Shown here piece after piece: positions 7,885-16,500 of a stretch of DNA of 29,119 nt. Every line of letters starts with the position of its first letter. Position 1 is the stretch's first letter. Below the pieces are notes generated by a model. The model searched no databases. It saw nothing but the letters and a program-made list of their open reading frames with translations, and was not told the DNA's origin. This DNA comes from Streptomyces sp. WM6378. Lineage in GTDB: Bacteria; Actinomycetota; Actinomycetes; Streptomycetales; Streptomycetaceae. A program made the translations under genes and the position numbers. The stretch is taken from contig NZ_LGDD01000093.1 in assembly GCF_001279695.1 (NCBI RefSeq), positions 1 to 29,119 of the forward strand. The letters run 5' to 3'.

Positions 7885-8687
7885 CCGCCGTACCGGTTCC
7901 GTACCGGGTCGTCGTCCGCTGGCCGGAGACCCCCGACACGGTCACGCTCCGCCTGGAGCCGGTGGGCGAGTCGCTGCCCGTCTTCGTCCCGGGCCAGTTC
8001 GCCATGGTGTGGGTGTTCGGGCGGGGAGAGATACCGGTCTCGGTCAGTTCGATCCCCACGAATGGCGGGCTCGCGCACACGGTACGCAACGTGGGCGCCG
8101 TCTCCGACGGGCTGTACGCCGCGCGAGTCGGCGACGTGCTGGGTCTGCGCGGTCCCTACGGCACGGGGTGGGAGCTGGACAAGGCCGTCGGCCAGGACCT
8201 GCTCGTGGTCGCCGGCGGCATCGGACTGGCCCCGCTGCGCCCTCTGATCCGGGACGCAGTCGCGGACGCCGGACGGTACGGCCATCTCAATGTGCTGATC
8301 GGCGCGCGCACTCCCGCGGATCTGATGGCGAAGAACGAGACCGGGAAGTGGCCGACGGCTTTCACCGGCGTGACGGTCGACCGGCCGGACGACCACTGGG
8401 CCGGGCGGATCGGAGTCGTCACCAAACTCCTGAACCAGGTCCACTGCAGACCCGCCAACACCACCGCGTTCATCTGCGGCCCCGAACCGATGATCCGCGC
8501 GACGGCCCGCGACCTGGCGCACCGCGGAGTGCCCGCCGACCGCATCAGGGTTTCCCTCGAACGCAACATGCGCTGCGCGACCGGGCACTGCGGACACTGC
8601 CAGCTCGGCCCGCTACTGCTCTGCCGGGACGGCCCCGTCGTCGACTGGAAGCAGGCTGAACCCCTGCTCTACACAAGGGAGTTGTGA
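7881..8687 (+). CDS. hydG: Group 3b hydrogenase gamma subunit, FAD/NAD(P)-binding oxidoreductase (HydG-like)
   Basis: 268 residues of the ferredoxin-NADP reductase type. An N-terminal FAD domain (PGQFAMV near 36-42) is followed by an NAD(P) domain with GGIGLAPLRPL (about 112-122) and CGPEPMI. A C-terminal [2Fe-2S] site has C232, C237, C240 and C248 (CxxxxCxxCx7C), as in PyrK-type subunits. It moves electrons between NAD(P)H and the iron-sulfur chain of HydB/HydD. The ribosome site is weak (CCAGGGG), so expression probably depends on coupling to the upstream gene through the ATGA overlap. hydD follows 1 nt after the stop. Confidence 0.94.
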   Translation: MTAVPVPYRVVVRWPETPDTVTLRLEPVGESLPVFVPGQFAMVWVFGRGEIPVSVSSIPTNGGLAHTVRNVGAVSDGLYAARVGDVLGLRGPYGTGWELDKAVGQDLLVVAGGIGLAPLRPLIRDAVADAGRYGHLNVLIGARTPADLMAKNETGKWPTAFTGVTVDRPDDHWAGRIGVVTKLLNQVHCRPANTTAFICGPEPMIRATARDLAHRGVPADRIRVSLERNMRCATGHCGHCQLGPLLLCRDGPVVDWKQAEPLLYTREL

Positions 8688-8688
8688 G

Positions 8689-9447
8689 ATGCCCGGGATC
8701 CCCACCCTCGCGGTTTTCAAGCTCGCCTCCTGCGACGGGTGCCAGCTCACCCTCCTCGACTGCGAAGACGAACTCCTGACCCTCGCCGGGCAGGTGGAGA
8801 TCGCGCACTTCCTGGAAGCCTCCAGCACCGTGCGCCCGGGGCCCTACGATCTCGCGCTCGTCGAAGGCTCGGTCACCACGCCCGGCGATGCGACCCGGAT
8901 CCGTACGATCCGTGCCGCCGCTCGCCACCTGGTGACGATCGGGGCCTGCGCGACCGCCGGCGGCATCCAGGCCCTGCGCAACTTCGCCGATGTCGACGAG
9001 TACCGACGCACCGTCTACGCCCGCCCCGACTACATCGACACTCTCGCCACCTCCACCCCGGTCTCCGACCACGTCGATGTCGACTTCGAGCTGCGCGGCT
9101 GCCCGATAGACCGCCGCCAGCTCCTGGAAGTGATCACCGCGTTCCTCAGCGGCCGCAAGCCCGACGTCCCCAACAACAGCGTCTGCTTCGAGTGCAAGCG
9201 GCGCGGCACGGTCTGCGTGACCGTCGCCCATGGCACCCCCTGCCTCGGTCCCGTCACTCACTCGGGGTGCGGAGCTATCTGCCCCTCGTACGGGCGGGGT
9301 TGCTACGGCTGCTTCGGCCCGTCGGGCTCCACCAACCTGCCCGCCCTCATCCCGCTGCTGCACCGCGACGGCATGGGCGACCGGGACACCGAACGCTTCC
9401 TGCACACCTTCAACGTGGCGGCGTTCGACAAGGAGGCCCGGTCGTGA
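8689..9447 (+). CDS. hydD: Group 3b [NiFe] hydrogenase small (delta) subunit
   Basis: 252 residues of the NADH-ubiquinone oxidoreductase 20-kDa/hydrogenase small-subunit family. Proximal cluster ligands are seen at C15 and C18 (SCDGCQLTLLD), C87 (GACATAGG) and C138 (GCPID). A Cys-rich C-terminal half (C166, C169, C176, C185, C194, C198, C205, C208) should hold further [4Fe-4S] clusters. There is no Tat signal peptide, consistent with a cytoplasmic enzyme. ATG 8689 has AAGGGAG 7 nt upstream. The stop overlaps the GTG start of the large subunit by 4 nt. Confidence 0.95.
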   Translation: MPGIPTLAVFKLASCDGCQLTLLDCEDELLTLAGQVEIAHFLEASSTVRPGPYDLALVEGSVTTPGDATRIRTIRAAARHLVTIGACATAGGIQALRNFADVDEYRRTVYARPDYIDTLATSTPVSDHVDVDFELRGCPIDRRQLLEVITAFLSGRKPDVPNNSVCFECKRRGTVCVTVAHGTPCLGPVTHSGCGAICPSYGRGCYGCFGPSGSTNLPALIPLLHRDGMGDRDTERFLHTFNVAAFDKEARS

Positions 9448-10784
9448 CCCATCGAGGTTCCCGTGTCCTGCACGTCGGCTCGCTCTCCCGCGTCGAGGGC
9501 GAGGGCGCCCTGCACCTGAGCGTCCACGACGGGACCGTGACCCGGGCACAACTGCAGATCTACGAACCGCCTCGGTTCTTCGAGGCATTCCTGCGCGGCC
9601 GCGCACACACCGAGCCACCGGACATCACGGCCCGGGTGTGCGGGATCTGTCCGGTCGCCTACCAGATGAGCGCCTGCGCGGCCATCGAGGACGCCTGCGG
9701 CGTGACGGTCGACCCGGCCATCCGGGAACTGCGCAGGCTGCTGTACTGCGGCGAGTGGATCGAGAGCCAGACCCTGCACATCTACCTGCTGCACGCCCCC
9801 GACTTCCTGGGCTGCGGCAGCGCCATCGAACTCGCCCGTACGGCACGCGGTCACGTCGAGCGGGGCCTGCGGCTGAAGCAGGCGGGCAACGCGATCCTCG
9901 AACTCCTCGGCGGCCGCGCGATCCACCCCGTCAACGTCCGCGTCGGCGGCTTCCACCGCACCCCGACCACCACTGAACTGAAGCCCCTGCAAGCCCAGTT
10001 GAAGAGGGCACTCGAAGATGCCTGGGAGACGGTCCGCTGGGTGGCCGGATTCGACTTCCCGGACGCCGAGACGGACGCCGATCTCTTCGCGCTGGCAGCC
10101 CCTGGGACATACGCCATCGAGACCGGCACCCCGGCCGTCCTGCGGCCCGACGGAACTCTGACCACCTTCCCGCTCCACACCTTCCTGGACCGGGTTCGCG
10201 AGGAGCACCTGCCGCACTCCACTGCCCTGTACTCGACGCTCGACGGGCGCTGCCATCTCACCGGTTCCCTGGCCCGGTTCGCGATCAACGGCCGTTGGCT
10301 GTCTCGCACCGCGGTCGAGGCCGCCCGCACGGCCGGGCTCGGCGACCCGTACGAAGGTGCCGTCTGCCGCAATCCGTACCGCTCGATTCTCGTCCGGGCC
10401 GTCGAGGTCGTCTACGCGGTCGACGAGGCGCTGCGGATCATCGGGACGTACCAGCCGCCGGAGCACCCGTACGCGGATGTCCCTCCGATGGCTGCCACGG
10501 GCCACGGTGCGACGGAGGCCCCGCGCGGACTCCTCTACCACCGGTACGCCCTCGACGCCGAAGGCACGGTGACCGACGCTCGGCTCGTTCCGCCCACCGC
10601 GCAGAACCAGGGTGCCATCGAGGCCGACCTCCGGCGCATGGCGCAGGAGGCGATCGCTCAACTCGACTTGGACGACGCCGAGTTGACCGCCCTCTGCGAG
10701 CGTGCGATCCGCAATCACGACCCGTGCATCTCCTGTTCCACCCACTTCCTCGACCTCACCGTCGAGCGCACTCACAGCATCTGA
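9444..10784 (+). CDS. hydA: Group 3b [NiFe] hydrogenase large (alpha) catalytic subunit
   Basis: 446 residues. Both Ni ligand motifs are present: L1 RVCGICP with C66 and C69, and L2 DPCISCSTH with C428, C431 and H434. Twelve residues (FLDLTVERTHSI) follow H434; in many NiFe enzymes such a tail is cut by a maturation protease, but no protease gene is visible in this window. GTG 9444 is the start, supported by AAGGAGG 7 nt upstream. The enzyme should couple NAD(P)H oxidation to H2 production or the reverse in the cytoplasm. The group 3b assignment rests on the beta-gamma-delta-alpha gene order and subunit types. The second CBS gene follows after 19 nt. Confidence 0.96.
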   Translation: MTHRGSRVLHVGSLSRVEGEGALHLSVHDGTVTRAQLQIYEPPRFFEAFLRGRAHTEPPDITARVCGICPVAYQMSACAAIEDACGVTVDPAIRELRRLLYCGEWIESQTLHIYLLHAPDFLGCGSAIELARTARGHVERGLRLKQAGNAILELLGGRAIHPVNVRVGGFHRTPTTTELKPLQAQLKRALEDAWETVRWVAGFDFPDAETDADLFALAAPGTYAIETGTPAVLRPDGTLTTFPLHTFLDRVREEHLPHSTALYSTLDGRCHLTGSLARFAINGRWLSRTAVEAARTAGLGDPYEGAVCRNPYRSILVRAVEVVYAVDEALRIIGTYQPPEHPYADVPPMAATGHGATEAPRGLLYHRYALDAEGTVTDARLVPPTAQNQGAIEADLRRMAQEAIAQLDLDDAELTALCERAIRNHDPCISCSTHFLDLTVERTHSI

Positions 10785-10803
10785 GTCCACGAGGAGGCCC
10801 GCC

Positions 10804-11454
10804 ATGATCAGTTCTCCGCACACCGTGAGCGACGTGATGACCCATACCGTCGTCTCCGTCGGCCGCGATGCCGCGTTCAAGGAGATCGTCGAGCTGATGA
10901 GGCAGTGGAGGGTCAGTTCCGTGCCCGTGCTGGAGGGTGAGGGCCGGGTGATCGGAGTCATCTCCGAGGCTGACCTGCTGCCAAAGGAGGAGTTCCGCGA
11001 CAGCGACCCGGGGCTCCTGCCGCTGCACCGGCTGTCCGACGTGGCCAAGGCCGGAGCTGTGACGGCGGGCGAGTTGATGTCCGCTCCGGCCATCTCGGTG
11101 CATGCCGACACCACGCTCGCCCAGGCCGCCCGGATCATGGCCCTGCGCAAGGTGAAGCGGCTGCCCGTCGTCGACCGGGTCGGGATCCTTGAGGGCGTGG
11201 TGAGCCGGAGCGATCTGCTCAAGGTGTTCCTGCGCCCCGACACCGAGCTCGCCGCCGAGGTGAACCGCACGGTCGTCGCGGTGCTCTTCCCCGGCCAGGC
11301 GGTGTCCGCCTCCGTGCAGGACGGCGTGGTCACCTTCAGCGGGCCGACGCGCGACCGGGCCCTGGCACCCGTGGCCGTCAGGCTGGCCCACGCGGTCGAA
11401 GGGGTCGTGGACGTGCGCATGGACCTCACGGCACCGGCCGCAACGCCGCGATGA
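10804..11454 (+). CDS. CBS-pair protein with BON domain (second copy)
   Basis: 216 residues with two CBS motifs (about 8-60, [20 protein letters not shown]; and 85-138, [20 protein letters not shown]) and a C-terminal BON domain (about 145-210). It is clearly a paralogue of the protein at 4071 but lacks the Arg-rich insert between the CBS motifs. ATG 10804 has GAGGAGG 6 nt upstream. It lies between hydA and hypD and overlaps hypD by 4 nt (ATGA), so it is made together with the hydrogenase and its maturases. Sensing of adenine nucleotides for the hydrogenase system is plausible but inferred. Confidence 0.88.
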   Translation: MISSPHTVSDVMTHTVVSVGRDAAFKEIVELMRQWRVSSVPVLEGEGRVIGVISEADLLPKEEFRDSDPGLLPLHRLSDVAKAGAVTAGELMSAPAISVHADTTLAQAARIMALRKVKRLPVVDRVGILEGVVSRSDLLKVFLRPDTELAAEVNRTVVAVLFPGQAVSASVQDGVVTFSGPTRDRALAPVAVRLAHAVEGVVDVRMDLTAPAATPR

Positions 11455-12551
11455 AGTATCTCGACGAGTACCGCGATCCCGTGCTCGCCCGGCAGCTCCT
11501 GGACGAGTTGCGCCGTACCGCCGCACACCCCTGGCACATCATGGAGGTGTGCGGCGGCCAGACCCACACGCTCGTGCGCCAGGGCATCGACGAACTCCTG
11601 CCCGCCGGAATCCGCATGATCCACGGCCCCGGCTGCCCGGTATGTGTCACCCCGCTGGAGACCCTCGACCGGGCGATGGCCATCGCCGCCCAGCCCGGTG
11701 TGATCCTGACCAGCTTCGGCGACATGCTGCGCGTCCCCGGCACGCGGACCGATCTCCTCGCGCTGCGGGCCCGGGGCTGCGACGTGCGGGTGGTCTACTC
11801 CCCCATGGACGCGGTCCGCATAGCCGACGCGCACCCCGATCACGAAGTGGTGTTCCTCGCCGTCGGGTTCGAGACCACCGCTCCCGCCAACGCGCTGGCG
11901 GTGCGGCACGCCGCGCACCTGGGTCTCGCGAACTTCTCGATGCTGGTCAGCCACGTCCTCGTGCCGCCCGCGATGACGGCCCTTCTCGACTCGCCCGACT
12001 GCGCAGTGGAGGCGTTCCTCGCCGCCGGACACGTGTGCGCGGTGATGGGCTGGCAGGAGTACGAGCCCATCGCGCACCGGTACCACGTACCGATCGTGGT
12101 CACCGGCTTCGAGCCGCTCGACCTCCTGGAGGGCATCCTGATGGCCGTACGGCAGCTCGAAGAGGGCCGGTCCGAGGTCGAGAACCAGTACGTACGTGCC
12201 GTACACCGCGTCGGCAACACCGAGGCGCAGTCCGTCATCACGAACGTCTTCCAGGTCACCGACCGGGCCTGGCGCGGCGTCGGCACGCTGCCCGCCAGCG
12301 GGCTCGAACTCGCCCCCGAGTACATGCAGTTCGACGCGGCACGCCGCTTCCGGGTCGACACGCTCCATTCGATCGAGGACCCCGAGTGCATCGCGGGCGC
12401 CGTCCTGACCGGCGCGCGGCTGCCCACCGACTGCACCGCGTACGGCGGACGCTGCACGCCTCGCACGCCACTGGGTGCCCCGATGGTGTCGACGGAGGGC
12501 ACGTGCGCCGCCTTCCACTCCGCAGGCCGTACGAGGAGGAACCCGGCATGA
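11451..12551 (+). CDS. hypD: HypD hydrogenase maturation scaffold
   Basis: 366 residues. Conserved catalytic and iron-binding cysteines are C34 (MEVCGGQTH) and C62/C65 ([10 protein letters not shown]). A C-terminal Cys cluster for the [4Fe-4S] centre (CTAYGGRC and later TEGTC) is also present. With HypC it assembles the Fe(CN)2CO unit, receiving cyanide from HypE. No good ribosome site precedes the ATG; translation is expected through the 4-nt overlap with the CBS gene. hypE again overlaps by 4 nt. Length agrees with the family. Confidence 0.96.
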   Translation: MKYLDEYRDPVLARQLLDELRRTAAHPWHIMEVCGGQTHTLVRQGIDELLPAGIRMIHGPGCPVCVTPLETLDRAMAIAAQPGVILTSFGDMLRVPGTRTDLLALRARGCDVRVVYSPMDAVRIADAHPDHEVVFLAVGFETTAPANALAVRHAAHLGLANFSMLVSHVLVPPAMTALLDSPDCAVEAFLAAGHVCAVMGWQEYEPIAHRYHVPIVVTGFEPLDLLEGILMAVRQLEEGRSEVENQYVRAVHRVGNTEAQSVITNVFQVTDRAWRGVGTLPASGLELAPEYMQFDAARRFRVDTLHSIEDPECIAGAVLTGARLPTDCTAYGGRCTPRTPLGAPMVSTEGTCAAFHSAGRTRRNPA

Positions 12552-13585
12552 CAACGCCGAACTGCCCCGTCCCCCACCGCGAGGACGAGCTGGTGCTGAT
12601 GGGCCACGGTGCAGGCGGCCGGCTCACCGCCGAACTCCTGGAAACACTGGTTCTTCCCGCGCTGGGTGGCCCGCCCGCCGGCCCCTTGGAGGACGCGGCA
12701 CTCCTGCCAGGACTGCCCGAACTCGCCGTCACCACGGACTCGTTCGTGGTCAGTCCGCTCGCCTTTCCTGGCGGCGACATCGGCTCGCTCGCCGTCCACG
12801 GGACGGTGAACGACCTCGCGATGCGCGGCACGCTTCCCGTCGCCCTCACGCTCTCCGTGATCGCCGAGGAAGGGCTGCCCCTGGCCGAACTGCGCTCCCT
12901 GCTCGGCTCGGCGGGCAAGGCCGCGCGCGAGGTGGGTGTGCCCTTCATCACGGGTGACACCAAGGTGGTGGGGCACGGCGCGGCCGACCGGCTGTTCCTC
13001 AACACGACCGGCATCGGCCGCCGCATCCACGGCCTCAGCCCGTCCGCATCACGCGCCCGTGCGGGCGACGCGGTCCTGCTGTCGGGGCCCATCGGACTGC
13101 ACGGGACCGCTGTACTCTCCACCCGCGAGGGGCTCGGCTTCGAGGCGGACATCGCCTCCGACACCCGCCCCCTGCACCGGCTCGTCGCCGCCCTCGCCCC
13201 GTACGGCACCCACGTCCACACGCTGCGCGACCCCACCCGCGGCGGTCTCGCCGCCTCGCTCAACGAGATCGCCCGGGACTCGTCGATCGGCGTGGAGATC
13301 GACGAGAACACGCTGCCAGTGCCGCCCGCGGTCGCCGCGGCCTGCGATCTCCTCGGCCTGGACCCCCTGATCGTCGCCAACGAGGGCTGCCTGGTGGCCT
13401 TCGTCTCGCCCGAGACCGCCGACGGGGTGCTCGCCGCGATGCGCTCACTGCCCGAGGGCTCGGAGGCGGTACGAATCGGGGAAGCCGTCGACGGCCCCGC
13501 GGGCCGGGTCGTCCTGCGCACGCTGGTCGGCGCCCGGCGGGTGGTGGACATGCCGCTGGGTGAGCAACTCCCGCGCATCTGCTGA
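12548..13585 (+). CDS. hypE: HypE carbamoyl phosphate-derived cyanide-forming maturase
   Basis: 345 residues of the PurM/AIRS-like fold. The N-terminal segment [14 protein letters not shown] and the metal/ATP motif TTDSFVVSP are present, together with [11 protein letters not shown] and RDPTRGGLA. The protein ends PRIC, the C-terminal Cys345 that accepts the carbamoyl group from HypF and is dehydrated to thiocyanate. GAGGAGGAA upstream of ATG 12548 and the ATGA overlap with hypD support the start. This is the last gene of the hydrogenase run; an operator begins 13 nt after the stop. Confidence 0.97.
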   Translation: MTTPNCPVPHREDELVLMGHGAGGRLTAELLETLVLPALGGPPAGPLEDAALLPGLPELAVTTDSFVVSPLAFPGGDIGSLAVHGTVNDLAMRGTLPVALTLSVIAEEGLPLAELRSLLGSAGKAAREVGVPFITGDTKVVGHGAADRLFLNTTGIGRRIHGLSPSASRARAGDAVLLSGPIGLHGTAVLSTREGLGFEADIASDTRPLHRLVAALAPYGTHVHTLRDPTRGGLAASLNEIARDSSIGVEIDENTLPVPPAVAAACDLLGLDPLIVANEGCLVAFVSPETADGVLAAMRSLPEGSEAVRIGEAVDGPAGRVVLRTLVGARRVVDMPLGEQLPRIC

Positions 13586-13597
13586 GCGGCGATCAAT

Positions 13598-13613
13598 GGG
13601 GCCGTTCGGCCCC
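13598..13613. promoter_or_regulatory. DevR/OsdR-like operator before the response regulator gene
   Basis: GGGGCCGTTCGGCCCC has perfect 7-bp arms around TT and is followed by TGTCG. It is in the 93-bp gap between hypE and the regulator gene and ends 65 nt before its GTG start. This is the best match to consensus together with the sites at 1265 and 19435, and suggests positive autoregulation of the regulator. A weak half-site (CGGCCCG at 13622-13628) lies downstream. The palindrome could be mistaken for a terminator of hypE, but it lacks a U-run and recurs at other promoters. Confidence 0.72.
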
Positions 13614-13678
13614 TGTCGCACCGGCCCGCACAACGGGCACTCTCAAGCCGGGGCCACCGACAGTCAGGGGACATCGAC

Positions 13679-14371
13679 GTGAGCGACGCACGGACCTTCT
13701 CTCCGCAGCACCCGATCCGGGTCTTCCTCCTCGACGACCACGAGGTCGTGCGCCGCGGAGTGCACGACCTGCTCGACGCCGAGCCCGACATCGAAGTGGT
13801 CGGCGAGGCCGACACGAGCGAACAGGCGCTGGTCCGCGGCCCCGCGCTGCGCCCGGACGTCGCCATCCTCGACATCCGCCTGCCCGACAGCGACGGCATC
13901 ACCGTCTGCCGCGAGCTGCGCTCCAGGGTGCCGGAACTGGCCTGTCTGATGCTGACGTCGTTCGACGACGACGACGCCCTGCTCGACGCCATCATGGCGG
14001 GGGCCGCTGGCTACGTCCTCAAACTGATCAAGGGCTCCGACCTGATCGAGGCCGTACGGACGGTGGCGTCCGGCCAGTCCATGCTCGACCCGGCCACCAC
14101 TGCCCGCCTGATGAGCAGTCTGCGCGGACCGGACAAGCAGGCCACGGACGAAGACCCCCGGCTGGCGGGGCTGTCGGAGCGCGAACGTGAAATCCTCGCC
14201 CTCATCGGCGAGGGCATGACCAACCGGCAGATCGGCCAGCGGCTCTACCTGTCCGAGAAGACCGTGAAGAACCACATCTCCCGGCTGCTGGCGAAGCTCG
14301 GGGTGGAACGCCGTATTCAGGCAGCGGTACTCGCCACGCAGTTCAACCGGCCGGCCGACGAGGAGCGTTGA
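13679..14371 (+). CDS. osdR: DevR/DosR/OsdR-type response regulator (NarL/LuxR family)
   Basis: 230 residues. The receiver domain (about 12-130) has the acidic pair D19/D20 and phosphorylation site D65 (AILDIRLPDSDG). The C-terminal LuxR-type helix-turn-helix (about 160-225) has LSEKTVKNHISRLLAKLGVE. Residues K194, K197 and N198 align with DosR K179, K182 and N183, which contact DNA. GTG 13679 is preceded by AGGGGA. The protein matches DosR of M. tuberculosis and OsdR (SCO0204) of S. coelicolor in architecture and recognition helix. Its gene has a perfect operator upstream and converges with the kinase gene, 10 bp apart. Probable master regulator of the window. Confidence 0.9.
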   Translation: MSDARTFSPQHPIRVFLLDDHEVVRRGVHDLLDAEPDIEVVGEADTSEQALVRGPALRPDVAILDIRLPDSDGITVCRELRSRVPELACLMLTSFDDDDALLDAIMAGAAGYVLKLIKGSDLIEAVRTVASGQSMLDPATTARLMSSLRGPDKQATDEDPRLAGLSEREREILALIGEGMTNRQIGQRLYLSEKTVKNHISRLLAKLGVERRIQAAVLATQFNRPADEER

Positions 14372-14381
14372 CCCCACCCCA

Positions 14382-16094
14382 TCACTTCAACCCGGACAAC
14401 GGGACCTCCCACTCCAACCGTGTGCCGCCCTCGGGCCCCGCCCCCGTGGTGAGCTCCCCGCCCAGTAGCTGCGCACGTTCGGCGAGGTTGCGGAGCCCGC
14501 TGCGTCGTCCGCCTTCGGCGATGCCGACGCCGTTGTCCACAACGCCGACCGTCAGCGCCCCCTTGCGCACCACCAGGGAGACGTCAGCCCGCGAAGCCCG
14601 CGCATGACGGGCCGTGTTGGTCAGCGCCTCGCCGAGAACGGCGAGCACCTCGTCCGCCAGCGCCCGTGGTACGTCGGTGTCGAGCAGTCCCTCCATCCGA
14701 AGGGACGGGGTGAATCCGAGGGCGGTCACAGCCCCCTCGACCACCCGCACCGCCCGCACCCGCAGCCCGGAGCCGGGCTCCTTCGCCTCGTGCGCCCGCA
14801 GCCCGAAGATGGTCGAACGGATGATCTTGATGGTCTCGTCGAGGTCGTCGACCGCCCGAGCCAGCCGTTCGCCCGCTTCCGGATGGTCGACGAACCGCTG
14901 CGCGCTCTGCAGCGTCATGCCGGTCGCGAACAGACGCTGAATGGCGAGGTCGTGCAGGTCCCGGGCGATCCGGTCCCGGTCCTCCAACAGGCTGACCTGC
15001 TCGGCGTCACGCCGCCGGTCAGCCAGTTCCAGTGCGAGCGCCGCCTGTCCCGCGAACCCGGGCAGCGGAGCCGTCTCCGCGCTGCTGAACGGCGGCCGCC
15101 CAGACCCACGCGCGAGAAGCAACACGCCGCGCTCTCCCATCGGCACCGCGACGGCCGGCCCCATCCCCTTCCACCGTTCGGGCTGGTAGGTCACCCTCGG
15201 ATCGCTGCTGACGTCCTCCGCCGTGACGAGCCCCTGCCCGGTCAGCGCGACCCCCGCCAGCGTCCCCGCACGCGGCACTCGCAGGCCTCGGTGCGCCTCG
15301 GCCCGCTTCCCCAGCGCAAGGACGCCGCGCAGCTCGTCCGAGCCCTCCTCCACCAGGTCGACGAGGCCCAATTCGGCCGAGGTGATCTCCTTTGCCCGCT
15401 CGACCATCACTTCCAGCACCCGTGCCTCGGGCATGCCGGACAGCAGTCCGGCGGTGAACTCGGCGCTGGCCGCGAGCCATTGCTCCCGCAGCCGGGCCTC
15501 CGCGTAGAGCCGGGCGTTCTCGATGGCCACACCGGCCGCCACCGCCAGGGTGGCAAGCACCGACTCGTCCTCTTCGTCGAACTCGGCTCCCCCGCGCTTC
15601 TCGGTCAGGTAGAGATTGCCGAACACCTCGTCGCGTACGCGGATCGGGACACCCAGGAAGGAATGCATCGGCGGATGGTGCGCCGGAAAGCCCGACGACG
15701 CCGGGTGCTCGGACAGTTCCGGCAACCGAAGTGCGTCGGGATGCCGGATCAGTTCGCCCAACAGGCCGTGCCCGGACGGCAGATCACCGATCTGGGCCCG
15801 CAACTCGTCGTCGATCCCCACCGGCAGGAACTCCGACAGCTTCTCCCCCTGCCCGATCACACCGAGTGCCCCGTACTCGGCGTCCACGAGCACCACCGCA
15901 GCCTCGACGATCCCCCGCAGCACCTGCGGCAGATCCAACTCACGCCCCACCGAGAGCACCGCTTCGAGCAGGCTGTGCAGCCGGTCGCGAGTACCACGTA
16001 CGGCATTGATGCGTACCTGAAGCTCGTCGAGCAGCTCGTCCAGCCGGAGCCTGCCCAGCTGACCGGCGGCACTGTTCCGCTCTCCTTCATGCAT
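14382..16094 (-). CDS. osdK: Double-GAF sensor histidine kinase (DevS/DosT/OsdK type)
   Basis: 570 residues with no transmembrane helix. Two GAF domains (about 55-195 and 215-358) precede a HisKA_3 dimerisation domain with phospho-acceptor H381 (RDLHDLAIQ) and a HATPase domain with VDNGVGI and SGLRNLAERA. In GAF-A, H140 (HPPM) and Y162 (NLYL) are 22 residues apart, exactly as the haem ligand H149 and distal Y171 of DevS, so a haem-based O2 or redox sensor is likely. The start is fixed by GGTGGGGA before ATG 16094. The gene faces the regulator gene rather than following it as in M. tuberculosis, so it needs its own promoter in the 406-bp region 16095-16500. Confidence 0.9.
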   Translation of the reverse strand: MHEGERNSAAGQLGRLRLDELLDELQVRINAVRGTRDRLHSLLEAVLSVGRELDLPQVLRGIVEAAVVLVDAEYGALGVIGQGEKLSEFLPVGIDDELRAQIGDLPSGHGLLGELIRHPDALRLPELSEHPASSGFPAHHPPMHSFLGVPIRVRDEVFGNLYLTEKRGGAEFDEEDESVLATLAVAAGVAIENARLYAEARLREQWLAASAEFTAGLLSGMPEARVLEVMVERAKEITSAELGLVDLVEEGSDELRGVLALGKRAEAHRGLRVPRAGTLAGVALTGQGLVTAEDVSSDPRVTYQPERWKGMGPAVAVPMGERGVLLLARGSGRPPFSSAETAPLPGFAGQAALALELADRRRDAEQVSLLEDRDRIARDLHDLAIQRLFATGMTLQSAQRFVDHPEAGERLARAVDDLDETIKIIRSTIFGLRAHEAKEPGSGLRVRAVRVVEGAVTALGFTPSLRMEGLLDTDVPRALADEVLAVLGEALTNTARHARASRADVSLVVRKGALTVGVVDNGVGIAEGGRRSGLRNLAERAQLLGGELTTGAGPEGGTRLEWEVPLSGLK

Positions 16095-16500
16095 GGATCC
16101 GTCCCCACCTGGTTCGAGCAGGACAAATACACCGTCAAGCTCACGGTAGCGGCGGGCAGAGTCGGAGCACCCTTCTCACGGCGAGTACGGCCGGGAAACA
16201 CTCGGGCCGTTCAGCCGTCTGTCGGACCTGGTCGGCACATGTCGGTCCCGGCCGCGGCGAACGAGAGCGGGGGGGAGGGTTCGTTCGCCTTGCGACAACC
16301 GGACCGGCGCCGGACCCGCACGCTGCCGTCGGCCGAAGACCGGGAGGGCCTCCCAGCGGAGACGGTGCCGCCCTGCGGTGCGGCCGCCATGGCGGGAAGA
16401 TGGAGTCCGCATGTCCTCCATGCCGGATCCGCCAGGGGCTGTACCGCGTACCGCTCCGTGCCGCAACCTGAGCCAGGACGATGCCGACGGGAGGCCCGAC
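16095..16500. promoter_or_regulatory. Divergent control region of the sensor kinase and PPK2 genes with two weak operators
   Basis: This 406-bp gap separates divergent genes. Two degenerate copies of the window's palindrome are visible: CGGGCCGTTCAGCCGT (16203-16218) and GGACCTGGTCGGCACA (16224-16239), with centres 21 bp apart. A further half-site, CGGTCCC, is at 16243-16249. They lie about 110 bp from the kinase start and about 260 bp from the PPK2 start. Nothing else gene-like is supported in the gap; an in-frame extension of PPK2 up to 16378 exists but has no ribosome site or family similarity. Confidence 0.45.

Noticed and set aside
9303..12554. Long minus-strand open frame opposite hydA, CBS and hypD
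   Set aside because: It is again the antisense of confident hydrogenase genes, without motifs or a start signal; length alone is not evidence at this base composition.
13598..13613. Reading the GGGGCC...GGCCCC palindromes as rho-independent terminators
   Set aside because: They have 7-bp arms with only a 2-nt centre and no U-run, recur in pairs at 20-21 bp, also lie in divergent gaps where no gene ends, and keep a set distance to start codons. Operators explain this better.
16378..16500. N-terminal extension of PPK2 starting at ATG 16378
   Set aside because: It has no ribosome site and no family similarity in the extra 41 residues, whereas GGGAGG precedes ATG 16501.
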